64,000 nucleotides of DNA. It comes from Roseateles depolymerans (lineage in GTDB: Bacteria > Pseudomonadota > Gammaproteobacteria > Burkholderiales > Burkholderiaceae_C). The notes under the pieces were generated by a model. That model did no database searches and was not told the DNA's origin. It saw only the letters and a program-made list of their open reading frames with translations. The stretch lies in contig NZ_QUMT01000001.1 of NCBI RefSeq assembly GCF_003387155.1, positions 1,615,858 through 1,679,857 on the forward strand, given 5' to 3'. Positions 48,809 to 57,685 of this stretch are shown in pieces; the first letter of the stretch is position 1, and every line of letters begins with the position of its first letter. Made by a program: the position numbers and the translations under genes.

Positions 48809-48922
48809 GATGCGCCGGTGCCTCGATGCGCCGGTGCCTCGATGCGGCAGTTGCCGAATCAGCAGCGACCGAACCTGTCACTGCTGCCGAATCAGTCACT
48901 GCTGCACATCAGCAACTGCCGC
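48809..48922. repeat. Direct and inverted repeats at the 3' end of the LacI-type gene
   Basis: Two perfect adjacent copies of the 16-base unit GATGCGCCGGTGCCTC (48809-48840), with a third partial start. These are followed by the inverted repeat GCGGCAGTTGC (48844-48854) and GCAACTGCCGC (48912-48922), which spans the regulator's stop codon. The internal sequence repeats GCCGAATCAG and TCACTGCTG. It may act as the 3'-end structure for the convergent regulator transcript. Confidence 0.75.
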
Positions 48923-49934
48923 GCATCAGCAGCTCAAACCCCAGGTCCACGCAGGGCTGCTCCACCGGCTCGCCGCGCATCAGCGCAATCAGCATCTCCG
49001 CTGCCTTCAGGCCGATCTCGCCGCGGGGCGTGCGGACCGTCGAGAGCGGCGGCAACATCTGCTCGCCGCCGATCAGGTCGTTGAAGCCCGCCACCGCCAC
49101 CTGGGTCGGCACCGCAATGCCGCGCCGCAGGGCCTGGAGCAGGGCGCCCTGGGCCAGGTCGTCGTTGTTGAAGAAGATCGCGTCCACCTCCGGCGCCTGG
49201 GCCAGCACGCGGTCGAACATCTGCGCACCCAGTGCGAACGACGAGGGCGCGGCATCCATGAACTCCAGCTTCGGGTCATGCAATGCGCCCAGCGCCGCCC
49301 GGTAGCCCGTGGCCCGCTGCAAGGTGCGTGGGTCCAATTGCGCCGCGGCGAAGGCAATGCGCCGGTAGCCCTTGTCCATCAGCGCCTGCGTCATCGCACG
49401 GCCGGCGTCCTCCTGCGAGAAGCCCACCGAATACAAACCGTCGCCCGCGCGGTTCTCCATCAGATGCACGCAGGGCACGCCGCTGCCCTGCAGCAGGCTG
49501 CGGGCCGTGTCGGTGCGGTCGAAGCCGGTGACCAGCAGCCCGGCCGGACGGTTCATCAAATAGGTGCGCAGCAGCGCTTCCTCTTCCTCCGGCTGGTAGT
49601 GCGTCACGCCGATCATGCTCTGGTAGCCGGCCTGCAGCAGCGTGCGCTGCGCCGCATCCAGCAGATCCACGAACAGCGCGTTGGACAGCAGCGGCACCAG
49701 CAGCACCACCTGGTTGCTCTTGGCCGAGGCCAGCGCGCGTGCGGCCGGGTCCGGCACATAGCCCAGCTCCCGCACGGCCACCTGCACCCGCTCCACCAGA
49801 TCCGCCGCGACGCCGCGTTCCCCCCGTAGGGCGCGCGACGCGGTGATCGGGCTCACACCCGCCGCCACAGCCACATCCTGCAAGGTCACCCGCCCGGTGG
49901 CGCGGCGTCGTTTTGGGGCGGAAGGCTGACTCAT
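48909..49934 (-). CDS. gntR: LacI-family regulator, GntR (gluconate) type
   Basis: 341 residues. The LacI helix-turn-helix (VTLQDVAVAAGVSPITASRALRG, in part) with hinge helix DPAARALAS is followed by a periplasmic-binding-protein-like effector domain (about 65-335). ATG at 49934. It is divergent from gluconokinase and a TRAP transporter. Palindromes with an AGCGCT core lie just upstream of it and of gntK, so it probably represses both and is relieved by gluconate or a close relative. Confidence 0.9.
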   Translation of the reverse strand: MSQPSAPKRRRATGRVTLQDVAVAAGVSPITASRALRGERGVAADLVERVQVAVRELGYVPDPAARALASAKSNQVVLLVPLLSNALFVDLLDAAQRTLLQAGYQSMIGVTHYQPEEEEALLRTYLMNRPAGLLVTGFDRTDTARSLLQGSGVPCVHLMENRAGDGLYSVGFSQEDAGRAMTQALMDKGYRRIAFAAAQLDPRTLQRATGYRAALGALHDPKLEFMDAAPSSFALGAQMFDRVLAQAPEVDAIFFNNDDLAQGALLQALRRGIAVPTQVAVAGFNDLIGGEQMLPPLSTVRTPRGEIGLKAAEMLIALMRGEPVEQPCVDLGFELLMRGSC

Positions 49935-49976
49935 GGTGCGTAGTTTCCCTAGCAAGGTGCGTGGCGGTCCGGCGTA

Positions 49977-49990
49977 GGATAGCGCTACCC
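49977..49990. promoter_or_regulatory. Operator 1 for the LacI-type regulator
   Basis: GGATAGCGCTACCC, an imperfect palindrome around AGCGCT, 43 bases upstream of the regulator start. It matches operator 2 near gntK, suggesting autoregulation. Confidence 0.7.
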
Positions 49991-50111
49991 AATCGTGCTC
50001 ACGAGCGGTGGAAGCCCTAGGCTGCCACGCCGACGCGAGGGGGGCGAGGCGATCCAGCGCGACCCATGCACATTCCGTGGGAAGCTGGGGACGACCTCAC
50101 GGAGACAACCG

Positions 50112-50139
50112 GACGGCGAAGGCTTCGCCGTCTCTTTTT
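50112..50139 (+). terminator. Terminator-like hairpin before gntK
   Basis: Perfect 9-bp stem GACGGCGAA-GGC-TTCGCCGTC followed by TCTTTTT. It sits just upstream of operator 2, so it could insulate gntK from upstream transcription or act as an attenuator if the promoter lies further upstream. Confidence 0.7.
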
Positions 50140-50146
50140 CGATAAC

Positions 50147-50162
50147 GGGACAGCGCTATCCC
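50147..50162. promoter_or_regulatory. Operator 2 for the LacI-type regulator, upstream of gntK
   Basis: GGGACAGCGCTATCCC, a 16-base palindrome with one mismatched pair, 34 bases before the gntK start. It has the symmetric even-spaced form typical of LacI-family operators and shares its core with operator 1. Confidence 0.75.
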
Positions 50163-50196
50163 ATCTGGGGATGGTGAAGAAGAAGGGCCAGTGAGC

Positions 50197-50835
50197 ATGG
50201 CTGAACAAGAGAACGGCTGCGCCTCCATCGTGGTGATGGGGGTGGCGGGCTGCGGCAAGACGAGCGTGGGCGAAGCCCTGGCCCGTCACCTGAAGTGGCC
50301 CTTCATTGAAGGCGACGCGCACCATTCCCCCGCCTCCATTGCCAAGATGCAGGCCGGCCAGCCGCTGACCGACGAGGACCGCTGGGGCTGGCTGGACCGC
50401 CTCGGCGCACTGTTGCAGGCCCCCGGGCCGGTGGTGCTGAGTTGCTCGGCGCTCAAGCGGGTGTACCGGGACCGTCTTCGCGCGGCCCATCCGCCGCTGC
50501 AGTTCGTGTTCATCGACATCAGCCGCAGCCTGGCCCTGACGCGGGTCGCCGCGCGTGCCTCCGGCCATATCTTTCCTGCGAGCCTGGTGGACAGCCAGTT
50601 CGCCACGCTGGAATCGCCCGTGGGTGAGGCCGGTGTGATGACGGTGTCGGCCGACCTGCCGCTGGATGCGCAAGTGGCTGCGATCCTGGCGCAGCGTCAG
50701 CAACTGGTGGCCGCCGCTCATGCCGCTGACGACACCCGCGCCGGTGCGGCGAGTCTTACCCCTGTTTCCCCGCCTGCCGACGTGCCGCCTAGCATCGCCG
50801 AGCAAGTGTCCTCCCCCAAGGAGTCCGGCCTATGA
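50197..50835 (+). CDS. gntK: Gluconokinase
   Basis: 212 residues. P-loop GVAGCGKTSVG, FIEGDAHHSPASIAKMQAGQ and LSCSALKRVYRDRLR are typical of GntK. It phosphorylates gluconate to 6-phosphogluconate. A Pro/Ala-rich extension of about 45 residues after the usual end (near 165) is not part of the kinase fold. ATG 50197 or GTG 50191 may start it. It overlaps dctQ by 4 bases (ATGA). Confidence 0.94.
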   Translation: MAEQENGCASIVVMGVAGCGKTSVGEALARHLKWPFIEGDAHHSPASIAKMQAGQPLTDEDRWGWLDRLGALLQAPGPVVLSCSALKRVYRDRLRAAHPPLQFVFIDISRSLALTRVAARASGHIFPASLVDSQFATLESPVGEAGVMTVSADLPLDAQVAAILAQRQQLVAAAHAADDTRAGAASLTPVSPPADVPPSIAEQVSSPKESGL

Positions 50836-51401
50836 CGCCCTCATCCTCCTCCGCGCCGGTGGCCTCCGGTCCCGCCCTTCCTCCGGTCCCGCCGACGCCG
50901 CATGGCGACCCTGGTCCCCGCCCGTTCTGGCTCCGTCTGGCCGAAGGCGCCATGGCCCTGTGCCTGGCTGTGATGGCGCTGGCCGTGTTCGTGAACGTCG
51001 TGCTGCGCTACGGCTTTGGCAGCGGCGTGGCGGCCAGTGAAGAGCTCTCCCGCCTGCTGTTCGTCTGGATGGTCTTCATCGGCGCCACGGCGGCTTATCC
51101 GCTGGGCGAGCACATGGCCTTCACCAGTTTGCTGCTGCCGCTGCGCCGGCGCCGCACGCTGATCCTGGTCATCGCCAAGCTGATCCGCCTGGCGGTGGTG
51201 GCGGCCGCCGGCATGGTGGCCTGGGGCGCCTGGCAGCAGGTCGTCGTGGGCCTGGACAGCCGCTCGGTGGTGCTGGGCTACTCCAACGCCTTGCTGCCGC
51301 TGCCGGCGCTGATCAGCTGCGTGCTGATCGCCGTGATGGCGCTGTGGCAACTGGTGCGCGGCAAGCCGCTGAATCTCGATCATGAACTGGAGGTCGAGTG
51401 A
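50832..51401 (+). CDS. dctQ: TRAP transporter small permease (DctQ)
   Basis: 189 residues with four membrane helices. The DctQ signature VFVNVVLRYGFGSGVAASEE and the LLFVWMVFIGATAAYPLGEH region are present. It pairs with DctM in a sodium-driven TRAP transporter. It starts within the gntK stop and ends within the dctM start, so gntK-dctQ-dctM are translationally coupled. Confidence 0.93.
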   Translation: MTPSSSSAPVASGPALPPVPPTPHGDPGPRPFWLRLAEGAMALCLAVMALAVFVNVVLRYGFGSGVAASEELSRLLFVWMVFIGATAAYPLGEHMAFTSLLLPLRRRRTLILVIAKLIRLAVVAAAGMVAWGAWQQVVVGLDSRSVVLGYSNALLPLPALISCVLIAVMALWQLVRGKPLNLDHELEVE

Positions 51402-52702
51402 TGACCGGCATCAGCAACGAAGCCCTGTCCTTCATCATCTTCGTGGCCGGCATGCTGGTCCTGATGGGCCTGGGCATTCCCATGGCCTTTGCCCTGGTGC
51501 TGACCGGCGCCGGCATGGCCTGGGCCCTGGACTTCTGGGACACCCAGCTGCTGGCGCAGAACCTGGTGGCCGGCATCGACAGTTTCCCGCTGCTGGCCGT
51601 GCCGTTCTTCATCCTGGCCGGGGAGCTGATGAATGCGGGCGGCATCAGCCGGCGCATCATCGAGATGGCGCAGGCCTGGGTGGGACACATCCGCGGTGGC
51701 CTGGGTTTCGTGGCCATCGGCGCCGCGGTGCTGATGGCCAGCATGAGTGGCTCGGCCCTGGCCGACACGGCCGCGCTGGCCACCATCCTGCTGCCGATGA
51801 TGCAGCGCCATGGCTACCCCATGGCCACGTCGGCGGGGCTGATCGCCTCGGGCGGCATCATCGCGCCCATCATTCCGCCGTCGATGCCCTTCGTGATCTA
51901 TGGGGTGACGACCAACACCTCCATCTCGGCGCTGTTCGTGTCGGGCATCGTGCCCGGACTGTTCATGGGCATCGGGCTGCTGGTCGCCTGGAAACTGCAA
52001 CTGCGCAAGCTGAATCTGCCGGAAGGCCAGGCACTGTCCTGGGACGACCGCCTGCGGGCCACCTTCAAGGCCTTCTGGGCGCTGTTGATGCCGGTGATCA
52101 TCATCGGCGGCATGAAGTCCGGCATCTTCACCCCGACGGAAGCGGCGGTGGTGGCGGCGTTTTATGCGCTGGTCATCAGCTTCGTGGTGCATCGCGAGAT
52201 GTCGGTGGGCCAGTTGCATGGCGTGCTGGTGCGGGCGGCCAAGACCACCGCGGTGGTGATGTTCCTGTGCGCCGGCGCGCAGGTGGCCAGCTACATGATC
52301 ACCCTGGCCGACCTGCCGGGCGTGCTGACGCAATGGCTGGGCGGGCTGATCGAATCCCCACGGCTGCTGATGGCGCTGATGATGGTGCTGCTGGTGCTCA
52401 TCGGCACCGCGCTGGACCTCACGCCTACCATCCTGATCTTCGCGCCGGTGATGCTGCCCATCGCGGTGAAGGCTGGCATCGATCCGGTCTACTTCGGCTT
52501 GATGTTCGTGCTCAACGGCGCCATCGGCCTGATTACCCCGCCGGTGGGCACGGTGCTCAACGTCGTGGCGGGGGTGGGGCGGCTGACCATGCATCAGGTG
52601 ATCAAGGGGGTGAACCCGTTCCTGCTCACCTACGTGATCATCCTGGTGGCCTTCACCTGCTTCCCCGCGCTGGTCACGGTGCCGATGCACTGGTGGCGCT
52701 GA
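51401..52702 (+). CDS. dctM: TRAP transporter large permease (DctM)
   Basis: 433 residues, about 12 membrane helices. Motifs include GIPMAFALVLTGAGMAW, FFILAGELMNAGGISRRI, GSALADTAALATILLPMM and ASGGIIAPIIPPSMPFVIYG. It forms the transport channel with DctQ. ATG 51401 overlaps the dctQ stop (TGATG); GTG 51398 is an alternative. Confidence 0.95.
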   Translation: MTGISNEALSFIIFVAGMLVLMGLGIPMAFALVLTGAGMAWALDFWDTQLLAQNLVAGIDSFPLLAVPFFILAGELMNAGGISRRIIEMAQAWVGHIRGGLGFVAIGAAVLMASMSGSALADTAALATILLPMMQRHGYPMATSAGLIASGGIIAPIIPPSMPFVIYGVTTNTSISALFVSGIVPGLFMGIGLLVAWKLQLRKLNLPEGQALSWDDRLRATFKAFWALLMPVIIIGGMKSGIFTPTEAAVVAAFYALVISFVVHREMSVGQLHGVLVRAAKTTAVVMFLCAGAQVASYMITLADLPGVLTQWLGGLIESPRLLMALMMVLLVLIGTALDLTPTILIFAPVMLPIAVKAGIDPVYFGLMFVLNGAIGLITPPVGTVLNVVAGVGRLTMHQVIKGVNPFLLTYVIILVAFTCFPALVTVPMHWWR

Positions 52703-52764
52703 GCCCGCTCTTCACGACCCACAGAATTCATCAAGGCCGATCCAGGTCCAACAAGGAGACTCCC

Positions 52765-53793
52765 ATGAACTGCTCCCCGATTCGTCGTCGTCTGACCCTC
52801 GCGGCCGCTGCCGCCTCCCTGGTGCTGGCTGCACTGCCCGCCGCTGCCCAGGACATCAAGCCGCGCCTGATCCGCTTCGGCTACGGCCTGGCCGAGAACA
52901 GCAACCAGGGCCGCGCGGTGAAGGTGTTCGCCGACGAGGTGCAGAAGCTCTCCGGCGGCAAGATGAAGGTGCGGGCCATCGGCGGCGCGGCCCTGGGGCC
53001 GGACACGCAGATGCAGCAGGCCCTGATCGGCGGCGCGCAGGAAATGATGGTGGGCTCCACCGCCACGCTGGTGGGCATCGCCAAGGAAATGGCCCTGTGG
53101 GACACGCCCTTCCTGATCAACAACACCCGTGAGGCCGACGCCCTGCTGGACGGCCCGGTGGGCGACAAGGTCCGCGCCAAGCTGGAAGAGAAGGGCATGG
53201 TGGGCCTGGTGTACTGGGAGAACGGTTTCCGCAACCTGACCAACAGCAAGCGCCCGGTCACCAAGCTGGAAGACCTGGACGGCATCAAGCTGCGCGTCAT
53301 GCAGAACAACGTCTTCCTGGACAGCTTCAAGCAGCTCGGCGCCAATGCCGTGCCGCTGCCGTATTCGGAGCTCTTCACCGCCCTGGAAACCAATGCGGTG
53401 GACGGCCAGGAGAACCCCTACAACACGATTTTGTCGGCCAAGTTCTTCGAGGTGCAGAAGTACCTGACCATCACCAACCACGTCTACAGCCCGTGGATCG
53501 TGACGGTGAGCAAGAAGTTCTGGGACGGCCTGTCCAAGGACGAAAAGGCGGTGCTGCAGAAGGCCGCCGTGGCCAGCCGCGACTTCGAGCGCAAGGACAC
53601 GCGGGACGAGGCGGCCAAGGCCCTGGCGGCGCTCAAGGCCAAGGGCATGCAGGTCAATGAGCTGAGCCCGGCCGAGGCCGCCCGCATGCGCGACAAGCTC
53701 ACCCGGGTGAATGCCGGGGTGGCGGCGCAGGTGGGCATGGACCTGTGGAACGAGACCCAGGCCCAGCTGAGCAAGCTGCGCGGCGGCAAGTAA
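52765..53793 (+). CDS. dctP: TRAP transporter solute-binding protein (DctP)
   Basis: 342 residues with a cleavable signal peptide (LTLAAAAASLVLAALPAAAQ). DctP/TeaA fold, with RVMQNNVFLDSFKQLGANAV containing the substrate-carboxylate Arg and then PLPYSELFTALETNAVDGQE. It captures the substrate in the periplasm for DctQM. Gluconate or a related sugar acid is inferred from gntK and the regulator. GAGACTCCC precedes ATG 52765. Confidence 0.95.
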   Translation: MNCSPIRRRLTLAAAAASLVLAALPAAAQDIKPRLIRFGYGLAENSNQGRAVKVFADEVQKLSGGKMKVRAIGGAALGPDTQMQQALIGGAQEMMVGSTATLVGIAKEMALWDTPFLINNTREADALLDGPVGDKVRAKLEEKGMVGLVYWENGFRNLTNSKRPVTKLEDLDGIKLRVMQNNVFLDSFKQLGANAVPLPYSELFTALETNAVDGQENPYNTILSAKFFEVQKYLTITNHVYSPWIVTVSKKFWDGLSKDEKAVLQKAAVASRDFERKDTRDEAAKALAALKAKGMQVNELSPAEAARMRDKLTRVNAGVAAQVGMDLWNETQAQLSKLRGGK

Positions 53794-53899
53794 CCCGGCA
53801 AGTAAGGCTGCAGCCAAGGCGCCAGCCAAGACTGCAACCAAGGCGGGTCATAGCTGGGACGCACCGCACACATCCCGCCTGGATGTGTGTTCTGCACGG

Positions 53900-53931
53900 G
53901 GGGCGGATGCGCAGCGGCTGCGGTCCGCCCC
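53900..53931 (+). terminator. Strong hairpin after the TRAP operon
   Basis: GGGGCGGA (53900-53907) pairs with TCCGCCCC (53924-53931), enclosing an inner stem CGCAG-CGG-CTGCG. No T tract follows, so it is a possible Rho-assisted or 3'-end-protecting structure rather than a standard terminator. Confidence 0.45.
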
Positions 53932-53980
53932 TATCATCGTCGGCCAACACCACGGTACTTTCGGCTTCGGACGATCAGGT

Positions 53981-54901
53981 ATGCAGCGACGACATGTGGC
54001 GGCGATGGGGTTGGCCTGTCTGGCCTCGCCGGCGGCTTCCCTGATGGCGGCGACGGGCGGCAACGGCAGCAGCGGCGGCAGCGGCAACATCAGCCGCGGC
54101 AGTGGCATGAGCAGCTTCAGCGGTGCCAGCACGTCCGGCAGCGCCAGCGGCCATGCGGTCACCCCCGGCAGTGCCTCCGGCCCAGGCGCCGTCGACCTCG
54201 CGTCGATGCCCGCCTCCCTGCGTCTGCTGACCGAAGAGTTTCCACCGATCAACTTCAGCGAAAACGGCAGGCCTCGCGGCCTGACCGTGGAGATCGTGCA
54301 GGCCATCCAGCAGCGGCTGGGGCAGGACCTGCCGATCGAAGTCCTGCCCTGGGCCCGGGCCTTCCGGGAGGCGCAGGAGCAGACACCGACGGCGCTGTTC
54401 GCCACGGCCCGTATCCCGGAGCGGGAATCCCTGTTCCAGTGGGTCGGTCCGCTGGTGCAGTTTCGCAGCACCTTCTACGCCCGCTCGGGGGTCCCGGTGC
54501 AGACCCGCACCCTGGACGATGCCCGCCACGCCAGCCGCATCCTGGTGGTCCGGGACTGGTACACCGCCCAGCAACTGCGCACGCAAGGCTTTCGCAACCT
54601 GCAAACCGTGAGCGACCCGGTGCAGGGCGTGCGCATGCTGATGGCCGGGCGGGCCCCGCTGCTGGCGGGGGAGCGGGTCAGCATGCCGCAGACGCTGGCG
54701 CTGGCTGGCGTCAAGCCGTCCCAGATCCGTGAACTGTTCAGCTTCGCCGTCAACGACGGCTACATCGCCTTTTCCCTCAGCACGCCCAAGGCCACGGTGA
54801 CGGCCTGGCAGGCGCGTTTGCAGGAGCTCAAGCGGGACGGCACTTTCCAGGCCATCTACAAGCGCTGGCTGCCCAACGAGCCCTTGCTGCCGCTGCGCTG
54901 A
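53981..54901 (+). CDS. Exported solute-binding-like protein (SBP_bac_3 type)
   Basis: 306 residues from ATG 53981. A signal peptide (RRHVAAMGLACLASPAASLMA) precedes a 50-residue Gly/Ser-rich linker. The rest resembles extracellular amino-acid-binding proteins (LRLLTEEFPPINFSENGRPR, GLTVEIVQAIQQRLG, FQAIYKRWLPNEP). No permease or ATPase gene is adjacent. The combination fits stand-alone periplasmic binding proteins of Burkholderiales; the ligand is unknown. The Gly/Ser stretch suggests a flexible tether. Confidence 0.85.
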   Translation: MQRRHVAAMGLACLASPAASLMAATGGNGSSGGSGNISRGSGMSSFSGASTSGSASGHAVTPGSASGPGAVDLASMPASLRLLTEEFPPINFSENGRPRGLTVEIVQAIQQRLGQDLPIEVLPWARAFREAQEQTPTALFATARIPERESLFQWVGPLVQFRSTFYARSGVPVQTRTLDDARHASRILVVRDWYTAQQLRTQGFRNLQTVSDPVQGVRMLMAGRAPLLAGERVSMPQTLALAGVKPSQIRELFSFAVNDGYIAFSLSTPKATVTAWQARLQELKRDGTFQAIYKRWLPNEPLLPLR

Positions 54902-54999
54902 GCGGTGCCTCCCACGGGCGAGTGACGGGGCAGGGGAGCCCTGTCATCCGGCGCGAATCCGGCGCGGCTATATTCCAGACGTCCTCTGGAGAGCACACC

Positions 55000-56121
55000 A
55001 TGGCGTCACCCTCCCATCCCCGAGCCCCGGACACGCCCAGCCGGCCCCTGGATCTTGCGCTGCAAGGCGGCGGCTCCCATGGCGCCTTCACCTGGGGCGT
55101 GCTGGATGCGTTGCTGGAGGACGGCACCATGCGCTTTGACGGCGTCTCCGGCACCAGCGCGGGCGCGATGAATGCCGCCGTGCTGGCCACCGGCTATGCG
55201 CAGGGAGGCGCGGACGGGGCCCGGCAGGCGCTCCGGGCGTTCTGGCAGGCGGTGTCGGGCGTGCCTGCCTGCTTCGGCATGATGGGCGAGGTGACGCCGT
55301 CCGGCCCCGCCGGCAGCACCGCGCCGCCCGCCTGGGCCTATAACCGCAGCGCCTGGCCGGCGGCCCTGGCCTGGGACGCATGGCTGCGGCTGTGGAGCCC
55401 GTATCAGCTCAATCCCTTCAATCTGGACCCCCTGCGGGACATCGTGCGCCAGCATGTGGACGAAGAGGCCCTGCGCAAGGGGCCCATCAAGGTCTTTGTC
55501 ACCGCCACCTCGGTCCGTACCGGCCAGCCGCGGGTGTTCAGCGACGGCGACCTGAGCATCGAAGCGCTGATGGCGTCGGCCTGCCTGCCGCGCAGCGCGC
55601 AGACCATCGTCATCGACGGGGAGCCGTACTGGGACGGCGGCTTCTCCGGCAATCCGGCCCTGTGGCCCCTGGTCTACGGCACCCACACCGACGACGTGCT
55701 GCTGGTGCAGATCAACCCACGCGAGCACGACGGCATTCCCAAGACCGCGGCCGAGATCGACGACCGCATCAACGAGATCACCTTCAACGCCAGCCTGGTG
55801 GCGGAACTGCGGGCCATCGCCTTCGTGCAGCGGCTGCTGCGGGACCGGCGGGTGGATCCGACCCACTACAAGGCCATGCGGCTGCACCGCGTGGCGGATG
55901 AGGCCGGGCTGGCACCGTTTGGCGCCTCCAGCAAGCTCAACACCGACTGGCGGCTGCTGACCACGCTCTTCGAGCTGGGGCGCGCCGCTGCGCAGCGCTG
56001 GCTGAAGGACTGCGGCAAGCGGGTGGGGCAGGAGAGCACGCTGGACATCGGCGAGGTGTTCCTGACCAACCGCTTGCAGAAGCTGCCGCTGGATGGGGAC
56101 AAGTCCGGCGGGACGTCCTGA
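55000..56121 (+). CDS. Patatin-like phospholipase
   Basis: 373 residues. The oxyanion loop LALQGGGSHGAFTWGVLD, nucleophile GTSAGAMNA and the catalytic Asp in YWDGGFSGNPALWPL complete the Ser-Asp dyad. There is no signal peptide, so it is cytosolic or exported by other means. Its exact lipid substrate is unknown. ATG at 55000 follows GGAGAGCACACC. It is convergent with sdaA. Confidence 0.93.
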   Translation: MASPSHPRAPDTPSRPLDLALQGGGSHGAFTWGVLDALLEDGTMRFDGVSGTSAGAMNAAVLATGYAQGGADGARQALRAFWQAVSGVPACFGMMGEVTPSGPAGSTAPPAWAYNRSAWPAALAWDAWLRLWSPYQLNPFNLDPLRDIVRQHVDEEALRKGPIKVFVTATSVRTGQPRVFSDGDLSIEALMASACLPRSAQTIVIDGEPYWDGGFSGNPALWPLVYGTHTDDVLLVQINPREHDGIPKTAAEIDDRINEITFNASLVAELRAIAFVQRLLRDRRVDPTHYKAMRLHRVADEAGLAPFGASSKLNTDWRLLTTLFELGRAAAQRWLKDCGKRVGQESTLDIGEVFLTNRLQKLPLDGDKSGGTS

Positions 56122-56181
56122 GCCGCGGCATTCCGCCCTGGCGGTGGATGCGGCGCTCCGGCGGAGGCACCGCAGGGGCCC

Positions 56182-57648
56182 TCAGCACTCGACGATGTTC
56201 ACCGCCAGCCCGCCGCGGGCCGTTTCCTTGTACTTGGTCATCATGTCCGCGCCGGTCTCCCGCATCGTCTTGATGACCTTGTCCAGGCTCACATGGTGGG
56301 TGCCATCGCCGCGCAGTGCCATGCGGGCTGCATTGATGGCCTTGACCGACGCGATCGCATTGCGCTCGATGCAGGGAATCTGCACGAGTCCGCCCACCGG
56401 GTCGCAGGTCAGGCCCAGATGGTGTTCCATGCCGATTTCCGCGGCATTCTCCACCTGGGCCGGCGTGCCGCCCATCACCGCGCACAGCGCCGCCGCGGCC
56501 ATGGAGCAGGCCACGCCCACCTCGCCCTGGCAGCCGACTTCGGCGCCCGAGATGGAGGCGTTTTCCTTGTAGAGGATGCCGATGGCCGCGGCCGTCAGCA
56601 GGAAGTCGATGATGCCGTCCTCATGCGCGCCCAGGGCAGGATTGGTCCGTCCGCCGGGGCCCGCACTGGTGGCGTCTGTGCCGCCGCGGGGGGCGGGCGG
56701 CGGGGGATTCACGAAGCGGGCGTAGTAGTGCAGCACGGCGGGAATGATGCCGGCCGCGCCGTTGGTTGGCGCCGTCACCACGCGACCCCCAGCCGCGTTC
56801 TCCTCGTTGACCGCCAGCGCGTAGAGGTTGACCCAGTCCATCACCTGCAGCGGGTCGCGCAGCGCCGCTTCCGCATCGCTGGTCAGTTCCCGGTGCAACT
56901 GGGCGGCCCGGCGTCGCACCTTGAAGCCGCCCGGCAAGATGCCTTCGGTCCGGCAGCCGCGCTGCACGCAGCTCTGCATCACGCGCCAGATGTTCAGCAG
57001 GCCGGCGCGGGTCTCTTCATCGCTGCGCCAATGGCCTTCATTGCGGCGCATGATCTCGGCAATGGAGCACTGCTCCCGCTCCGTCAGCGCCAGCAGCTCC
57101 GCCCCGGTCTTGAAGGGGTAGGGCAGCACGGTGGTGTCCGGGGCGATCTGCTTCTGGCGCGAGCCATCGGCCAGCACCTCTTCCGTCACCACGAAGCCGC
57201 CGCCCACCGAGTAGTACACCCGGTTCTGCAGCTCGTTGCCGTCCGCATCGAAGGCGATCAGCCGCATGCCGTTGGCATGCAGCGGCAGGCTCTGGCGCCG
57301 GTAGAGCACCAGGTCCCGCGCCTCGTCGAACGCGATCTCATGCTCGCCGCCCAGGGCCACGCGCTTGCGGCCCCGGATCTCTTCCAGGATGGCAGGGATG
57401 CTCTCGACATCCACCGTGTCCGGCTCATGGCCGGCCAGGCCCAGCAGCACGGCCTTGTCGCTGCCGTGCCCCTTGCCGGTGGCCCCGAGCGATCCGTAGA
57501 GCGCCGTGGCGACCCGCACCGTGCGGTCCAGCTGGCCTTCGTGCCGCAGGCGCTGCACGAACAGCCGCGCCGCCCGCATCGGGCCGACGGTGTGCGAGCT
57601 GGACGGCCCGATGCCGATCTTGAAGAGATCAAATACTGAGACGGCCAT
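56182..57648 (-). CDS. sdaA: L-serine ammonia-lyase, iron-sulfur type
   Basis: 488 residues, single-chain SdaA. The start [20 protein letters not shown] and the cysteines around [22 protein letters not shown] and IPCIERNA that hold the [4Fe-4S] cluster are present. It deaminates serine to pyruvate. Compared with E. coli SdaA there is an extra Pro/Gly-rich loop of about 25 residues after HYYARFVN. It lies 37 bases after gcvP on the same strand, and so probably under the same riboswitch. Confidence 0.96.
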   Translation of the reverse strand: MAVSVFDLFKIGIGPSSSHTVGPMRAARLFVQRLRHEGQLDRTVRVATALYGSLGATGKGHGSDKAVLLGLAGHEPDTVDVESIPAILEEIRGRKRVALGGEHEIAFDEARDLVLYRRQSLPLHANGMRLIAFDADGNELQNRVYYSVGGGFVVTEEVLADGSRQKQIAPDTTVLPYPFKTGAELLALTEREQCSIAEIMRRNEGHWRSDEETRAGLLNIWRVMQSCVQRGCRTEGILPGGFKVRRRAAQLHRELTSDAEAALRDPLQVMDWVNLYALAVNEENAAGGRVVTAPTNGAAGIIPAVLHYYARFVNPPPPAPRGGTDATSAGPGGRTNPALGAHEDGIIDFLLTAAAIGILYKENASISGAEVGCQGEVGVACSMAAAALCAVMGGTPAQVENAAEIGMEHHLGLTCDPVGGLVQIPCIERNAIASVKAINAARMALRGDGTHHVSLDKVIKTMRETGADMMTKYKETARGGLAVNIVEC

Positions 57649-57685
57649 GCAGGCACCCCGCTGTGCTCAGCCCGTGGGCTGAGAG

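Noticed and set aside
49995-50177. 60-codon frame between gntR and gntK
   Set aside because: It spans the terminator-like hairpin and operator 2 and has no recognisable sequence.
51382-53793. An 803-codon frame that appears to fuse sequence under dctM to dctP
   Set aside because: Only the part from ATG 52765 has a signal peptide and DctP similarity; the earlier part is a wrong-frame reading of dctM.
53794-53860. Tandem CAGCCAAGGC-like units after dctP taken as a binding-site array
   Set aside because: The units are short and diverged, and lie between a stop codon and a hairpin with no promoter nearby.
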